Shown piece by piece: positions 16,641 to 26,747 of a stretch of 64,000 nt of DNA; within the stretch, counting starts at the first letter, position 1, and every line of letters begins with the position of its first letter. Both the position numbers and the translations under genes were made by a program. The notes under the pieces were generated by a model that was given only the letters and a program-made list of their open reading frames with translations, had not been told where the DNA came from and did no database searches. The DNA comes from Streptomyces sp. NBC_01428 (GTDB lineage Bacteria > Actinomycetota > Actinomycetes > Streptomycetales > Streptomycetaceae), in contig NZ_CP109499.1 of assembly GCF_036231965.1 (NCBI RefSeq), positions 5,208,001 through 5,272,000 on the forward strand. The letters are read 5' to 3'.

Positions 16641-17876
16641 GTGGATTTCGCATTCGGCCCCGAGGACGAGGAGTTCCGGCGTGAGGCGCGGGCCTGGCTC
16701 GCGGAGCACGTCACCGGTGCGCGGGGGCGCCGCGACTGGGAGCGGGAGCTCGGGCGGGCCGGCTGGATCGGACTCGGCTGGGCGGAGGACGGGTACGGGA
16801 ACCGGCGCGCCGGTCTGACCCGGCAGGTCGTGTGGGCCGAGGAGTACGCCCGCTCCAAGGCGCCCCCGCGGTCCGGACACATCGGTGAGAACCTCCTCGC
16901 CCCGACCCTCCTGGCGCACGGGACACCGGAACAGAAGCGCCGCTTCCTGCCGCCGGTCGCCCAGGGCCGGGAGCTGTGGTGCCAGGGGTACAGCGAACCC
17001 GGGGCGGGCTCCGACCTGGCGGGGATCCGGACGACCGCGGTGCACGGCGCGGACGACGCGGCGACTTCCGGGTCCCCGCCCGTCGCCGGGGGCTCCGCGC
17101 CGCCGTCCGCCGTGCGGGACGCGGGGGCACCCTCGGGCGTGTACCGCGTCACGGGGCAGAAGATCTGGACCTCGCTCGCCCACGAGGCGGACTGGTGCTT
17201 CGTGCTCGCCCGGACCGAAGGGGCCTCCACCCGCCACCACGGCCTGTCCTTCCTCCTCCTGCCCATGGACCAGCCGGGCCGCGTCGAGGTCCGGCCGATC
17301 CGCCAGCTGACCGGCACCAGCGAGTTCAACGAGGTGTTCTTCGACGGCGCCGTCGCCCGCGCCGAGCACGTGGTGGGCGGGGCCGGCAACGGCTGGCGCG
17401 TCGCCATGAGCCTGCTCGGCTTCGAGCGCGGGGTCTCCACCCTCGCCCAGCAGATCGGTTTCGCCGAGGAGCTGGGGACCGTCCTGCGGACCGCCGTCGC
17501 GACCGGCGCCGCCACGGACCCCGTGGTGCGCGACCAGCTCGTACGCCTGTGGGCCGAGTTGCGCACCATGCGCTGGAACGCCCTGCGCACGCTGGGTGGT
17601 TCGGGTGATCCGGCGGACACGGCGGCGCCCAGCGCGGCGAAGCTCCTGTGGGGCGGCTGGCATCGCCGGCTCGGTGAACTGGCCGTGCGGGTACGGGGTG
17701 CGGGCGCGGCGGCCGGTCCCTCGGACTGGTCACCCGAAGCGCCCTACGAACTGGACGCCGCACAGCACCTGTTCCTGTTCAGCCGAGCCGACACGATCTA
17801 CGGCGGCTCGGACGAGATCCAGCGCACGATCATCGCCGAGCGCGCGCTCGGCCTGCCGAAGGAACCCAGGGGCTAG
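16641..17876 (+). CDS. Acyl-CoA dehydrogenase
   Basis: 411 residues of the FAD-dependent family: LWCQGYSEPGAGSDLAGIRT, VTGQKIWTSLAHEADWCFVL, and C-terminal GGSDEIQRTIIAERALGLPK. GTG 16641 is preceded by GGGAGGAGAGC. A 30-residue Ala/Ser/Pro/Gly insertion (AATSGSPPVAGGSAPPSA and after) breaks the beta-domain just ahead of VTGQKIW; it falls in a surface loop in relatives and is probably tolerated. It forms an operon with the SDR upstream. Its missing partner could be the 41988 gene product, which resembles the partner-type subunit, but the two are not adjacent. Confidence 0.87.
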   Translation: MDFAFGPEDEEFRREARAWLAEHVTGARGRRDWERELGRAGWIGLGWAEDGYGNRRAGLTRQVVWAEEYARSKAPPRSGHIGENLLAPTLLAHGTPEQKRRFLPPVAQGRELWCQGYSEPGAGSDLAGIRTTAVHGADDAATSGSPPVAGGSAPPSAVRDAGAPSGVYRVTGQKIWTSLAHEADWCFVLARTEGASTRHHGLSFLLLPMDQPGRVEVRPIRQLTGTSEFNEVFFDGAVARAEHVVGGAGNGWRVAMSLLGFERGVSTLAQQIGFAEELGTVLRTAVATGAATDPVVRDQLVRLWAELRTMRWNALRTLGGSGDPADTAAPSAAKLLWGGWHRRLGELAVRVRGAGAAAGPSDWSPEAPYELDAAQHLFLFSRADTIYGGSDEIQRTIIAERALGLPKEPRG

Positions 17877-17947
17877 CCATGGCGCACCCCGCACGGCCCA
17901 GGAACGGCACAGCCCGGGGACGGCCCGGGAAGAGGGGAGCTGGCGCG

Positions 17948-18997
<1,050 letters not shown>

Positions 18998-19000
18998 CCG

Positions 19001-19075
19001 GCGCCCCGCCGGGGGCGTCCGGACCTCGTACCCGCGCGGGCGCGACGCCGGGACGCCCGCCCGGCCGCGGGGCGC
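19001..19075. terminator. Convergent terminator-like structure
   Basis: gcgccccgc (19001-19009) pairs with 19067-19075, and gggcgtcc (19013-19020) pairs with ggacgccc (19051-19058), making one long nested stem between convergent stops 18997 and 19079. Confidence 0.55.
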
Positions 19076-19078
19076 GCC

Positions 19079-20122
19079 TCACACCCGGGCCGCCGCGGCG
19101 GCGCTCTCCGCGCCCCCGTCCCCGCTCCCGCTCCCGGCGCCCGACCGGAACGTGCGCCGGTAGGCGGTGGGGGTGACACCGAGGACGGCCTGGAGGTGCT
19201 GGCGCATCGACTGGGCCGTGCCGAACCCGGCGTCGCGGGCCACCTGGTCGATGGACAGACCGCTCGACTCCAGCAGGTGCCGGGCGTGTTCGACGCGCTG
19301 CCGGGTCAGCCACTGGCCCGGACTCACCCCGACCTCCTCGCGGAACCGCCGGGTGAAGGTGCGCACCGACATGGACTCCTGCTCGGCCATGTCGCGGAGC
19401 TGGATCGGCTCGTGGAGACGGCCGAGCGCCCAGGCGCGCGCGGTCGTCGTGCCGGCCGACTGCGCCTCCGGGACGGGCCGCCGGACGAACTGCGCCTGGC
19501 CGCCGTCCCGGTGCGGGGGGACGACGGTGCGGCGGGCCACGTCGTTGGCGACGGCCGCGCCGTGGTCGCGGCGCACGATGTGCAGGCACAGGTCGATGCC
19601 GGCGGCGACCCCGGCCGAGGTCAGCACGTCCCCGTCGTCGATGAACAGCACGTCCGCGTCCACGCGGATCTTCGGGAAGAGCCGCTGGAAGTGCTCGGCG
19701 TGCATCCAGTGCGTGGTGGCCGGCCGGCCGTCGAGAAGGCCTGCCGCGCCCAGGACGTAGCCGCCGGTGCAGATGGAGACCAGGCGGGTGCCGGGGCGGA
19801 GGTGGGCGAGGGCGGCGGCCAGCTCCGGCGTCAGGACGCCCTCCTGCTCGACGGGGCCGAGTTCGTACGACGCCGGGATCACCACCGTGTCGGCGGTGGC
19901 GAGCGCCTCGGGGCCGTGCGCGACCAGCACCTCGAAGTCGGCGTCCGTGGTGACCGGCCCCGGCGGCCGGGCCGAGCAGGTGACCACCTCGTACAGCGAC
20001 GTCCCGGCACTGTCCCGCGCCTTGCCGAAGATGCGCTGGGGGATGCCCAGCTCGAAGGGGAGCAGGCCGTCGAGGGCGAGGACGACGACACGGTGCGGGC
20101 GGAACGTTCCCGAAGGGGCCAT
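19079..20122 (-). CDS. GlxA-family AraC-type transcriptional regulator
   Basis: 347 residues. The N-terminal DJ-1/PfpI-like domain (residues about 9-175) carries the nucleophile elbow SICTGGYVLGAAGLLDG. The C-terminal AraC double helix-turn-helix (residues about 215-315) includes LHEPIQLRDMAEQESMSVRTF and QVARDAGFGTAQSMRQHLQ. Family members sense small molecules and often control amine or quaternary-ammonium catabolism. ATG 20122 is preceded by no operator copy. It is divergent from an MFS transporter across 71 bp, so it probably regulates that gene. It does not appear to belong to the palindrome regulon. Confidence 0.88.
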   Translation of the reverse strand: MAPSGTFRPHRVVVLALDGLLPFELGIPQRIFGKARDSAGTSLYEVVTCSARPPGPVTTDADFEVLVAHGPEALATADTVVIPASYELGPVEQEGVLTPELAAALAHLRPGTRLVSICTGGYVLGAAGLLDGRPATTHWMHAEHFQRLFPKIRVDADVLFIDDGDVLTSAGVAAGIDLCLHIVRRDHGAAVANDVARRTVVPPHRDGGQAQFVRRPVPEAQSAGTTTARAWALGRLHEPIQLRDMAEQESMSVRTFTRRFREEVGVSPGQWLTRQRVEHARHLLESSGLSIDQVARDAGFGTAQSMRQHLQAVLGVTPTAYRRTFRSGAGSGSGDGGAESAAAAARV

Positions 20123-20193
20123 GGCCCGATCCTAACGAATGCTGTCCTCCGGGCCAGTGGTTCGGCCGGTTCCGTTGCCCGAAGCTCGATGAC

Positions 20194-21528
20194 GTGACCG
20201 AGACAAGCGAAGCCGCACCCGCCGCGGAGGACGCCCGGCCCGTCCCGCCCGCCGCCCAGCACCGCATCCACCGCGCGTGGTTCGTCGCCGCCGTCACCTT
20301 CGTGACGATCATCGGAGCGGCCGCCTTCCGGTCGCTGCCGGGACTGCTGATCGACCCGCTGCACGCCGAGTTCCAGTGGTCGCGCGGCACGATCGGACTC
20401 GCCGTCTCCGTCAACCTCGCGCTCTACGGCCTCACCGCGCCGTTCGCCGCGGCCCTGATGGACCGCTTCGGCATCCGCCGTGTCGTCGCCGTCGCCCTGA
20501 CCGTGATCGCCGTCGGCTCCGGGCTCACCGTGTGGATGACGGCGGCCTGGCAACTGCTGCTCTGCTGGGGCCTGCTCGTGGGCCTCGGCTCCGGCTCGAT
20601 GGCGCTCGCCTTCGCCGCGACGGTCACCAACCGCTGGTTCACCGAACGCAAGGGCCTGGTGACGGGCATCCTCACAGCGGCCTCGGCCTCCGGCCAGCTG
20701 ATCTTCCTGCCGGTGCTCTCCTGGATCGTCACCGAGCACAGCTGGCGCCCGGCCGCGGTCACCGTGGCGCTCGCCGCCCTCGCGGTCGTCCCCTTCGTCT
20801 GGCTGCTGCTGCGCGACCATCCGGCCGACGTCGGCCAGAAGCCGTACGGCGCCGCGGAGTTCGTGCCGAAGCCCGAGCCGGTGCGCGGAGCCGCCCGGCG
20901 CACCATCGGCGTGCTGGCCTCGGCCGTCCGCACCGGCCCCTTCTGGCTCCTCGCCGGCACGTTCGCGATCTGCGGCGCCTCGACCAACGGCCTCGTCCAG
21001 ACCCACTTCGTGCCCGCCGCCCACGACCACGGCATGCCCATCACGGCCGCCGCCTCGCTCCTCGCGGTCATCGGCGTCTTCGACGTGGTCGGCACGATCG
21101 CCTCGGGCTGGTTCACCGACCGCTTCGAGCCGCGCCGCCTGCTGGCCGTGTACTACGCCCTGCGCGGCGTCTCGCTGCTCTTCCTGCCGATGCTGCTGGC
21201 CCCGAACGTGCACCCGCCGATGATCTTCTTCATCGTCTTCTACGGCCTCGACTGGGTCGCCACCGTCCCGCCCACCCTGGCCCTGTGCCGTGAGCAGTAC
21301 GGCGAGGACAGCGCCATCGTCTTCGGCTGGGTCCTCGCCTCCCACCAGGTCGGCGCCGCCCTCGTCGCCTTCCTCGGCGGCGTCGCCCGCGACCACTTCG
21401 GCTCCTACGACGTGGTCTGGTACGCCTCGGGCGCGCTGTGCGCGGTGGCGGCCCTGATGGCCCTGGTGATCCGGCGCAACCGCCCGGCCGCCGCGCGCAA
21501 GGTGAGGGTGGCGCCCGCGACCGCCTGA
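20194..21528 (+). CDS. MFS transporter, oxalate/formate antiporter-like
   Basis: 444 residues with about 12 hydrophobic helices. The MFS loop motif is MDRFGIRRVVAVA after helix 2, and a second copy in WFTDRFEPRRLL after helix 8. The early FRSLPGLLIDPLHAEFQWSRG and internal GWVLASHQVGAA fit the OFA/monocarboxylate-porter group. GTG 20194 begins VTETSEAAPAAE. It is inner-membrane. It is divergent from a GlxA-type regulator and ends 30 bp from the convergent flavin reductase. A substrate such as a carboxylate is likely but not shown. Confidence 0.85.
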   Translation: MTETSEAAPAAEDARPVPPAAQHRIHRAWFVAAVTFVTIIGAAAFRSLPGLLIDPLHAEFQWSRGTIGLAVSVNLALYGLTAPFAAALMDRFGIRRVVAVALTVIAVGSGLTVWMTAAWQLLLCWGLLVGLGSGSMALAFAATVTNRWFTERKGLVTGILTAASASGQLIFLPVLSWIVTEHSWRPAAVTVALAALAVVPFVWLLLRDHPADVGQKPYGAAEFVPKPEPVRGAARRTIGVLASAVRTGPFWLLAGTFAICGASTNGLVQTHFVPAAHDHGMPITAAASLLAVIGVFDVVGTIASGWFTDRFEPRRLLAVYYALRGVSLLFLPMLLAPNVHPPMIFFIVFYGLDWVATVPPTLALCREQYGEDSAIVFGWVLASHQVGAALVAFLGGVARDHFGSYDVVWYASGALCAVAALMALVIRRNRPAAARKVRVAPATA

Positions 21529-21557
21529 CCGGGCGGGCGAGACGTCGCGGACAGGCC

Positions 21558-22181
21558 CTAGGCCAGGAACCGCCCCTTGTGGAACAGCAGGGGCGGTACG
21601 CCGTCGCCGTCACCGCCCGTGCCGAGCGCGTCCACCCGGCCCACCACGATCAGATGGTCCCCGCCGGTGTGCACCGCGTGGACCGTGCAGTCGATCCACG
21701 CGGCGGCGCCCGCGAGGCGCGGGGAGCCGGAGACGGGGGCCGGGTCGTGGTCGACCCCGGCGAACTTGTCGGAGCCGCTCACCGCGAAGCCCCGGCACAG
21801 GTCGCCCTGGTGCGCACCGAGGACGTTCACGCAGAAGACGCCGGCGCGGGCGATGCGCGGCCAGGTCGACGACGTACGGCCGACCATGAAGCAGACCAGC
21901 GGCGGATCGAGGGAGAGGGACGCGAAGGACTGGCAGGCGAAGCCCGCCGGGTCCCCGTCGCCGGCGGCCGGTGCCGTCACCACCGTGACGCCCGTCGCGA
22001 AGTGGCCGAGGACCCGCCGGAACTCCGCCGGGTCGACGGGCGCGCGTTCGTCGTCGCCGACCGCGCGCAGATCCGGGCGTGGCAACGCCTCGACGGGCCC
22101 CGCGACGGTGGGGGCCCCGGCCGACCTGAGGTAGCGGACGGCCGCCGCGGCCATCCCTGCGTGTCCCATCACACCCGCCAT
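21558..22181 (-). CDS. Flavin reductase family protein (HpaC-like)
   Basis: 207 residues. The FMN-binding split barrel starts at DPAEFRRVLGHFATGVTVVTA and continues with GFACQSFASLSLDPPLVCFM and CVNVLGAHQGDLCRGFA; GGDHLIVVGRVDAL and LLFHKGRF are typical late motifs. Such proteins hand reduced FMN or FAD to a two-component monooxygenase. Start 22181 puts the ATG 6 bp from operator copy 4 with no ribosome-binding site, as at the thiolase gene 41844, so a leaderless start is likely; ATG 22169 or 22154 are alternatives. No classic oxygenase partner is adjacent. The LLM proteins at 58874 and 60701 are candidates. Confidence 0.85.
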   Translation of the reverse strand: MAGVMGHAGMAAAAVRYLRSAGAPTVAGPVEALPRPDLRAVGDDERAPVDPAEFRRVLGHFATGVTVVTAPAAGDGDPAGFACQSFASLSLDPPLVCFMVGRTSSTWPRIARAGVFCVNVLGAHQGDLCRGFAVSGSDKFAGVDHDPAPVSGSPRLAGAAAWIDCTVHAVHTGGDHLIVVGRVDALGTGGDGDGVPPLLFHKGRFLA

Positions 22182-22186
22182 TGAAG

Positions 22187-22201
22187 CTGACGGTGCGTCA
22201 G
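22187..22201. promoter_or_regulatory. Operator copy 4, CTGACGGTGCGTCAG
   Basis: Exact arms followed by AT, 5 bp ahead of the flavin reductase ATG. It would cover the -10 region of a leaderless promoter. Confidence 0.8.
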
Positions 22202-22326
22202 ATGGGAAGGGGTGCGGAGCCGCGATGCCGGGGCGCGGCGGGGCCGTCTCCGCCGGTGCGGGCGAGGCGGCCCGGGGCCAGGCCCACCCGTCGCCCGCGC
22301 CCCCGCCGCCCCGTATCTTTCGCCCC

Positions 22327-23295
22327 ATGGGGTGGGCAGAGTCCGGGGCGCCCGCGCGTGCCCGGCCGCGATGGGACGGCACCGAGGTGAACCTCGCCGC
22401 GGCGGTCTGCGCGGCGCAGGCCGCGGCCGTCACCGCGGTGTTCTGGGTCGGCACGTTCGACGACGACGACCACGGCGCCGGGTCCGGCGGCAGCCTCGCC
22501 GCCGTCGGTCTGCTCTGCGTGCTGGTGTTCGGTCCCGCGCTCCTCGCCGCCCTGGGGGCCCTGCACGCCGCGGTCGTCACGATGCCGGCCGCCTCCGCCG
22601 CCCGGCTCGCGGCCCGCCGTACCCCCGTCCCGGAAGTCGCCTGGCAGCTGGCGTCCGCGCTCTCGCTCGGCGCGCTCTGGGCCGTGCTCGCCGTCGCCCT
22701 GTGCGGCCTCTCCCCCAGCGGCGCCCCGGCGCTGCTGCTCGCCGCGTCCGGTGTCCTGCCCTCCCTGGCCGTCGCCCACGTGCGGCGGCGCGAGCGGCGC
22801 ACCGGACGCCCGCCCGGCGACCGCCGCGTCTGGCTCCGTGCCGCACTCGCCGCCCTCGGGGCGTGCGTCCTGATCGCCGGTGCGGGCGCGGTGGGCCTGG
22901 CCACCGGACTCATCCGGGAGTACGAGCCCCCGAGGCTCGGCGCCGACCGGCTCACCGGTGTCTGGCGCGGCGACCACGGGGCCGTCCTGCGACTGGACCC
23001 CGGCGGCCGGGCCCAGCTCACAGAGGTGCCCGCCCAGCCCGAGTTCGGGGACGTCGCCACCCGGGAGTTCACCCGCTGCGACGGACCCGGCCACTGGTCC
23101 CTCGACACCGGGGGCCGCTACGACCCGTACGCCGACGGGGGCACCTCCGGGCAGCGGGCCGGCGTCGTCGTCCGCGTCGCCGACTGCGGCCACGACACGT
23201 ACTGGACGATCGGCGGCACCGCCGACCGCCCCGAACTCTTCGTCCTCTTCGGCGACCCCGACTCGGGGGACCTGCGCATCCTGCGACGGGACTGA
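22327..23295 (+). CDS. Hypothetical membrane protein
   Basis: 322 residues from ATG 22327 (MGWAESGAPARARP). Four hydrophobic segments are seen: around VNLAAAVCAAQAAAVTAVFW, AAVGLLCVLVFGPALLAALG, WQLASALSLGALWAVLAVAL and AALAALGACVLIAGAGAVGL. The extracellular C-terminal domain of about 120 residues begins LTGVWRGDHGAVLRLDPGG, looks beta-rich and has two Cys (RCDGPGHW, VADCGHD). I do not recognise the family, although the lipocalin-like LTGVWRG opening is common in Streptomyces unknowns. Its frame stays open upstream to 22225. The stop falls in a 9-bp minisatellite. Confidence 0.65.
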   Translation: MGWAESGAPARARPRWDGTEVNLAAAVCAAQAAAVTAVFWVGTFDDDDHGAGSGGSLAAVGLLCVLVFGPALLAALGALHAAVVTMPAASAARLAARRTPVPEVAWQLASALSLGALWAVLAVALCGLSPSGAPALLLAASGVLPSLAVAHVRRRERRTGRPPGDRRVWLRAALAALGACVLIAGAGAVGLATGLIREYEPPRLGADRLTGVWRGDHGAVLRLDPGGRAQLTEVPAQPEFGDVATREFTRCDGPGHWSLDTGGRYDPYADGGTSGQRAGVVVRVADCGHDTYWTIGGTADRPELFVLFGDPDSGDLRILRRD

Positions 23296-23377
23296 CGGGA
23301 CTGACGGGACTGACGGGACTGACGGGACTGACGGGACTGACGGGACTGACGGGACTGACGGGGCCGACGGGACTGGC
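23288..23377. repeat. 9-bp minisatellite GGGACTGAC
   Basis: Eight perfect units (23288-23359) and two degenerate units (23360-23377), starting inside the last codons of the membrane protein gene and covering its stop. Each junction reads CTGACGGGA, the left half of the regulon operator, but in direct orientation only. Confidence 0.9.
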
Positions 23378-23417
23378 GAGCACCGGTCGGAGACCGGGTG
23401 CGGGGCGTCGGGTCGGG

Positions 23418-24353
23418 TCAGTGGCCCTCGTAGCGCGGGGTCCGTCGTTCCACGAAGCTCGCGACGCCCTCGTGGGCGTCCGTCGTCGTCATGTTGATCT
23501 CCTGGGCCGCGGCCTCGGCGGCGAAGGCGGCGGCGCGGTCGGTGTCGAGGGAGGCGTTGACGAGCTGCTTCGTCAGCGCCAGGGCGCGGGTCGGCCCGGC
23601 GGCGAGCCGCTCGGCCCACGCGCGCGCGGTCTTCTCCAACTCCTCCGCCGGTACGACCCTGTTGACCAGCCCGATCCGTTCCGCGTCCACGGCGCTCAGC
23701 GCGTCGCCGAAGAACATCAGCTCCTTGGCCCGCTGCGGCCCGATCAGCCGGGGCAGCAGGTAGGCGCCGCCGCCGTCCGGTACGAGGCCCCGGCGGGCGA
23801 ACACCTCGATGAACCGGGCCGGTTCGGCCGCCAGGACGAGGTCGCACGCGAAGGCGAGGTGCGCGCCGATCCCGGCCGCCGTGCCGTTGACCGCGGCGAT
23901 CACCGGCTTCTCGCAGTCGAGGACGGCGCCGATCAGGCGCTGCGCGCCCAGCCGGATGGTGCGGGCGACGTCGCCCGCGACCCGGGCACCCGACGGCGGA
24001 CCACCCCGCAGGTCGGCGCCCGCGCAGAAGCCGCGGCCGGTCGCGGTGATCACCACCGCCCGCACCTCCGGGTCGGCGGACGCCTCCGCGAGCAGGGCGA
24101 TCACCCGTTCCCGCTGGTCCCAGGTGAGCGCGTTCATCGCCTCGGGCCGGTCCAGCGTGATCCACGAGACGGCGTTGTCAGTGCTGTGCCGTATCAAGGA
24201 GTCGAGGGGCTTTTCGGCCGGTTCGGGGGAATCGGCCGGTTCGGTGGCGCCCGCGGACTCCGTGGAGGCACGGGACGCGGCGTCGGACGCACGGGGGGAG
24301 ACGGGCGTGGGGGAAGCGGGGGTCCGGGGGTCGGGCGTACGGGAGTCGGTCAT
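23418..24353 (-). CDS. Enoyl-CoA hydratase/isomerase (crotonase family)
   Basis: 311 residues. The first 48 are a Pro/Ser/Thr/Ala-rich, low-complexity leader absent from most relatives. The crotonase core follows: ITLDRPEAMNALTWDQRERV, the oxyanion-hole motif GRGFCAGADLRGG and the second glycine in AAVNGTAAGIGAHLAFACD. The acid is carried by FIEVFARRGLVPDGGGAYLL, where Glu/Asp positions match hydratases. ATG 24353 has GGAG 8 nt ahead, so the leader seems translated. It is downstream of the synthetase gene (58-bp gap), in one transcription unit led by two operators. It adds water to an enoyl-CoA, or isomerises it. Confidence 0.88.
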   Translation of the reverse strand: MTDSRTPDPRTPASPTPVSPRASDAASRASTESAGATEPADSPEPAEKPLDSLIRHSTDNAVSWITLDRPEAMNALTWDQRERVIALLAEASADPEVRAVVITATGRGFCAGADLRGGPPSGARVAGDVARTIRLGAQRLIGAVLDCEKPVIAAVNGTAAGIGAHLAFACDLVLAAEPARFIEVFARRGLVPDGGGAYLLPRLIGPQRAKELMFFGDALSAVDAERIGLVNRVVPAEELEKTARAWAERLAAGPTRALALTKQLVNASLDTDRAAAFAAEAAAQEINMTTTDAHEGVASFVERRTPRYEGH

Positions 24354-24411
24354 GGGGCTGCTCCGTTTCGTACGGGGGTGTTCGCGCGGTCGGCCGGCGC
24401 CGCGGTGGCGG

Positions 24412-26637
24412 TCAGCTGCACACCACCAGGGCGTCCAGGGCCACCGCCCCCTGTCCGCGGGGCAGCACCATCAGCGGGTTGATGTCCAGTTCGGAGATCT
24501 CGTCCCCGAGTTCGAGCGCCATCCGCTGCACCCGGACGACGACTTCGACCAGCGCGTCCACATCCGCCGGCGGCGCCCCGCGCACCCCGTCGAGCAGGGC
24601 CCGGCCGCGCAGTTCCGACAGCATGGCCCGCGCCTCGTCGTCGCCGAAGGGCGGCACGCGTACGGCCGCGTCGCGCAGCACCTCGACGAGCACCCCGCCG
24701 AGCCCGACGGTCACGGTCGGCCCGAAGAGCTGGTCGTGCGTCACCCCGATCACCATCTCGACGCCCCGCTCCACCATCTGGCACACGAGGACACCGTCCA
24801 GCGGCAGTCCCTCGTAGCGGGCGATGTCGGTCAGTTCGCGGTAGGCGTCGCGGACCTGGCTGGCGGAGGTCAGCCCGATCTTCACGAGGCCGAGTTCCGT
24901 CTTGTGGGCGAGCTGCGCGCCGGACGCCTTCATGACCACCGGGTAGCCCACCTGGCTCGCCGCGCGCACGGCCGCCGCCGCGCTGGTCACCAACTGCTCG
25001 CGCGGCACCCGGATCCCGTACGCGCGCAGCAGTTGCTTGGCCGCGTGTTCGCTCAGCTGGTGACCCGGGCGCATCAGCGCCTGTGCCTTGCGGAACGAGG
25101 GAGAGGGGGTGCGCGGGGCCTCGTCGAAGGGCGAGCGGTAGGCGGCGGTGAACCGCGCGTGGTCCAGGTGGGCGCGGACGGCGGTGATGCAGTTGGCGAA
25201 GGTGCGGAAGGTCGCGACCCGGGAGGAGCCGAGCAGCGTCGTGCGGTAGGCCTCCTCGGTTCCGACCGGCGACCCCCACACCACGCACACCAGCTTGTCC
25301 GTCCGCTCAGCCGCGTCCACCAGGTCCTGCGCCAGCTTGTCGCTCATCGGCGGGAAGGGCCCGGTGATGGGGCAGATCAGCACGCCGACGGCCGGGTCGG
25401 CGAGGAGCGCGTCGATGATCTTCCGGCCGCGCCAGTCGCCGACGGGGTGGCCGCCGTTGTCGACGGGATTGGCGACGTTCAGGTAGTCCGGTATCCACGT
25501 GTGCAGTTCGGCCTGCTTGGCGTCGGACAGCACGGGCAGGTCGAGGCCCGCCGCGCCGGCCAGGTCCGCGAAGTGCGCCCCCGTGCCGCCGGAGATCGAA
25601 TAGACCACGACGCCGTCGGCCTGCGGAGCCCGGGCGCGGGCCAGCAGGGCGGCGGTGTCCTGGAGTTCGTCGAGTCCGTCGACGCGGATCACGCCGTACT
25701 GCCGCATCGCCGCGTCCACCACCGCGTCGGCGCCGGTCAGTTTGCCGGTGTGCGAGGCGGCGGTGCGTGAGCCGGTCTCGGTGCGGCCGACCTTGACCGC
25801 GACGACGGGCACCTTGCGCCGGGCGGCACGGTCGGCGGCGAGCAGAAAGGAACGGCCGTCCTTGAGGCCCTCGATGTAGCAGGCGATGGCGCCTACCTCG
25901 GGCCGTTCGGCGAAGTAGGAGATGAAGTCGGCGGTCTCCAGGTCGGCCTCGTTGCCGGTGGGAGCCCAGTGGGAGAGGCGGACGCCGAGCTGCTGCATGG
26001 CGAACACCGGGCGCCCCTGGTGCCCGGACTGGGTGATCAGCGCGACCGCGGGGCCCTCCAGGTCGTCGCGGAAGTGCTCGAAGGCGTTGAGGTTGGTGTT
26101 GGGCCCGAGCAGCCGCAGGCCCGAGCGGCGCACGGCGTCGGCGAGCCGGGTCTGCGCCGCGGCGCCCTCGGCCCCCGTCTCGGCGAACCCGGAGGCGAAG
26201 GCGACCGCGAACCGCACCTTCGCCTCGGCGAGTTCCTCGATCACGGGGAGGGGGTCCGCCACCAGCAGTACGGCCAGGTCGACCTGTTCGGGCAGGTCCG
26301 CGACGGAGGGGAGGCAGGGCAGGCCGAAGACGGACGCCCGGGTGGGGTGCACGGGGTGCAGCCGGGCGCCGACCCGCTCGGCCCAGCCGATCAGCTGCCG
26401 GGTGATCCCGGTGTTCGGCCGCCCCTCCGCGTCGGAGGCGCCGATCACGGCCACCGACCCGGGCCGGAAGAACCGGTCCAGGTCGGGTGCGTCGGCGTAC
26501 AGCGGGCGCCCGCTGACGTCCAGGTCGTCGACCTCGGCCGGCCGTCCGTGCACGACCGGCGAAGGTTGCTCGCCGCAGGCGATGACCCGGGCCCGGCGGG
26601 AGTCGGTGGTGAGGGTGCCGTGGGTTGATCCAAGCAT
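24412..26637 (-). CDS. Acyl-CoA synthetase (NDP-forming type), CoA-binding and ATP-grasp fusion
   Basis: 741 residues of the acetate-CoA ligase family protein group. In order: a CoA-binding domain (RPGSVAVIGASDAEGRPNTG), succinyl-CoA-ligase-like flavodoxin domains including ITQSGHQGRPVFAMQQLG, the loop RTAASHTGKLTGADAVVD with a candidate phospho-His, and a C-terminal ATP-grasp domain (YGIRVPREQLV, GYPVVMKASGAQLAHKTELG, LDINPLMVLPRG). It makes or uses an acyl-CoA with ATP or ADP. ATG 26637 has a GGCGGA-like site. It leads the hydratase gene. A substrate other than acetate is likely given the regulon. Confidence 0.87.
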   Translation of the reverse strand: MLGSTHGTLTTDSRRARVIACGEQPSPVVHGRPAEVDDLDVSGRPLYADAPDLDRFFRPGSVAVIGASDAEGRPNTGITRQLIGWAERVGARLHPVHPTRASVFGLPCLPSVADLPEQVDLAVLLVADPLPVIEELAEAKVRFAVAFASGFAETGAEGAAAQTRLADAVRRSGLRLLGPNTNLNAFEHFRDDLEGPAVALITQSGHQGRPVFAMQQLGVRLSHWAPTGNEADLETADFISYFAERPEVGAIACYIEGLKDGRSFLLAADRAARRKVPVVAVKVGRTETGSRTAASHTGKLTGADAVVDAAMRQYGVIRVDGLDELQDTAALLARARAPQADGVVVYSISGGTGAHFADLAGAAGLDLPVLSDAKQAELHTWIPDYLNVANPVDNGGHPVGDWRGRKIIDALLADPAVGVLICPITGPFPPMSDKLAQDLVDAAERTDKLVCVVWGSPVGTEEAYRTTLLGSSRVATFRTFANCITAVRAHLDHARFTAAYRSPFDEAPRTPSPSFRKAQALMRPGHQLSEHAAKQLLRAYGIRVPREQLVTSAAAAVRAASQVGYPVVMKASGAQLAHKTELGLVKIGLTSASQVRDAYRELTDIARYEGLPLDGVLVCQMVERGVEMVIGVTHDQLFGPTVTVGLGGVLVEVLRDAAVRVPPFGDDEARAMLSELRGRALLDGVRGAPPADVDALVEVVVRVQRMALELGDEISELDINPLMVLPRGQGAVALDALVVCS

Positions 26638-26673
26638 CGGTCCGCCCGCTCCTGTGTGACAGCCAACTGATAA

Positions 26674-26688
26674 CTGACGCACTGTCAG
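26674..26688. promoter_or_regulatory. Operator copy 5, CTGACGCACTGTCAG
   Basis: Exact arms followed by AT, 36 bp ahead of the synthetase ATG. It is 24 bp centre to centre from copy 6, about two helical turns. Confidence 0.78.
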
Positions 26689-26697
26689 ATTACGTAA

Positions 26698-26712
26698 CTG
26701 ACGCCGTGTCAG
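26698..26712. promoter_or_regulatory. Operator copy 6, CTGACGCCGTGTCAG
   Basis: Exact arms. Forms a close tandem with copy 5 upstream of the synthetase/hydratase unit, and lies 35 bp after the stop of the profilin gene. Confidence 0.75.
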
Positions 26713-26747
26713 GAATAGTTGTGCAGGCAAAGGCTAAGGAGCGCGGA

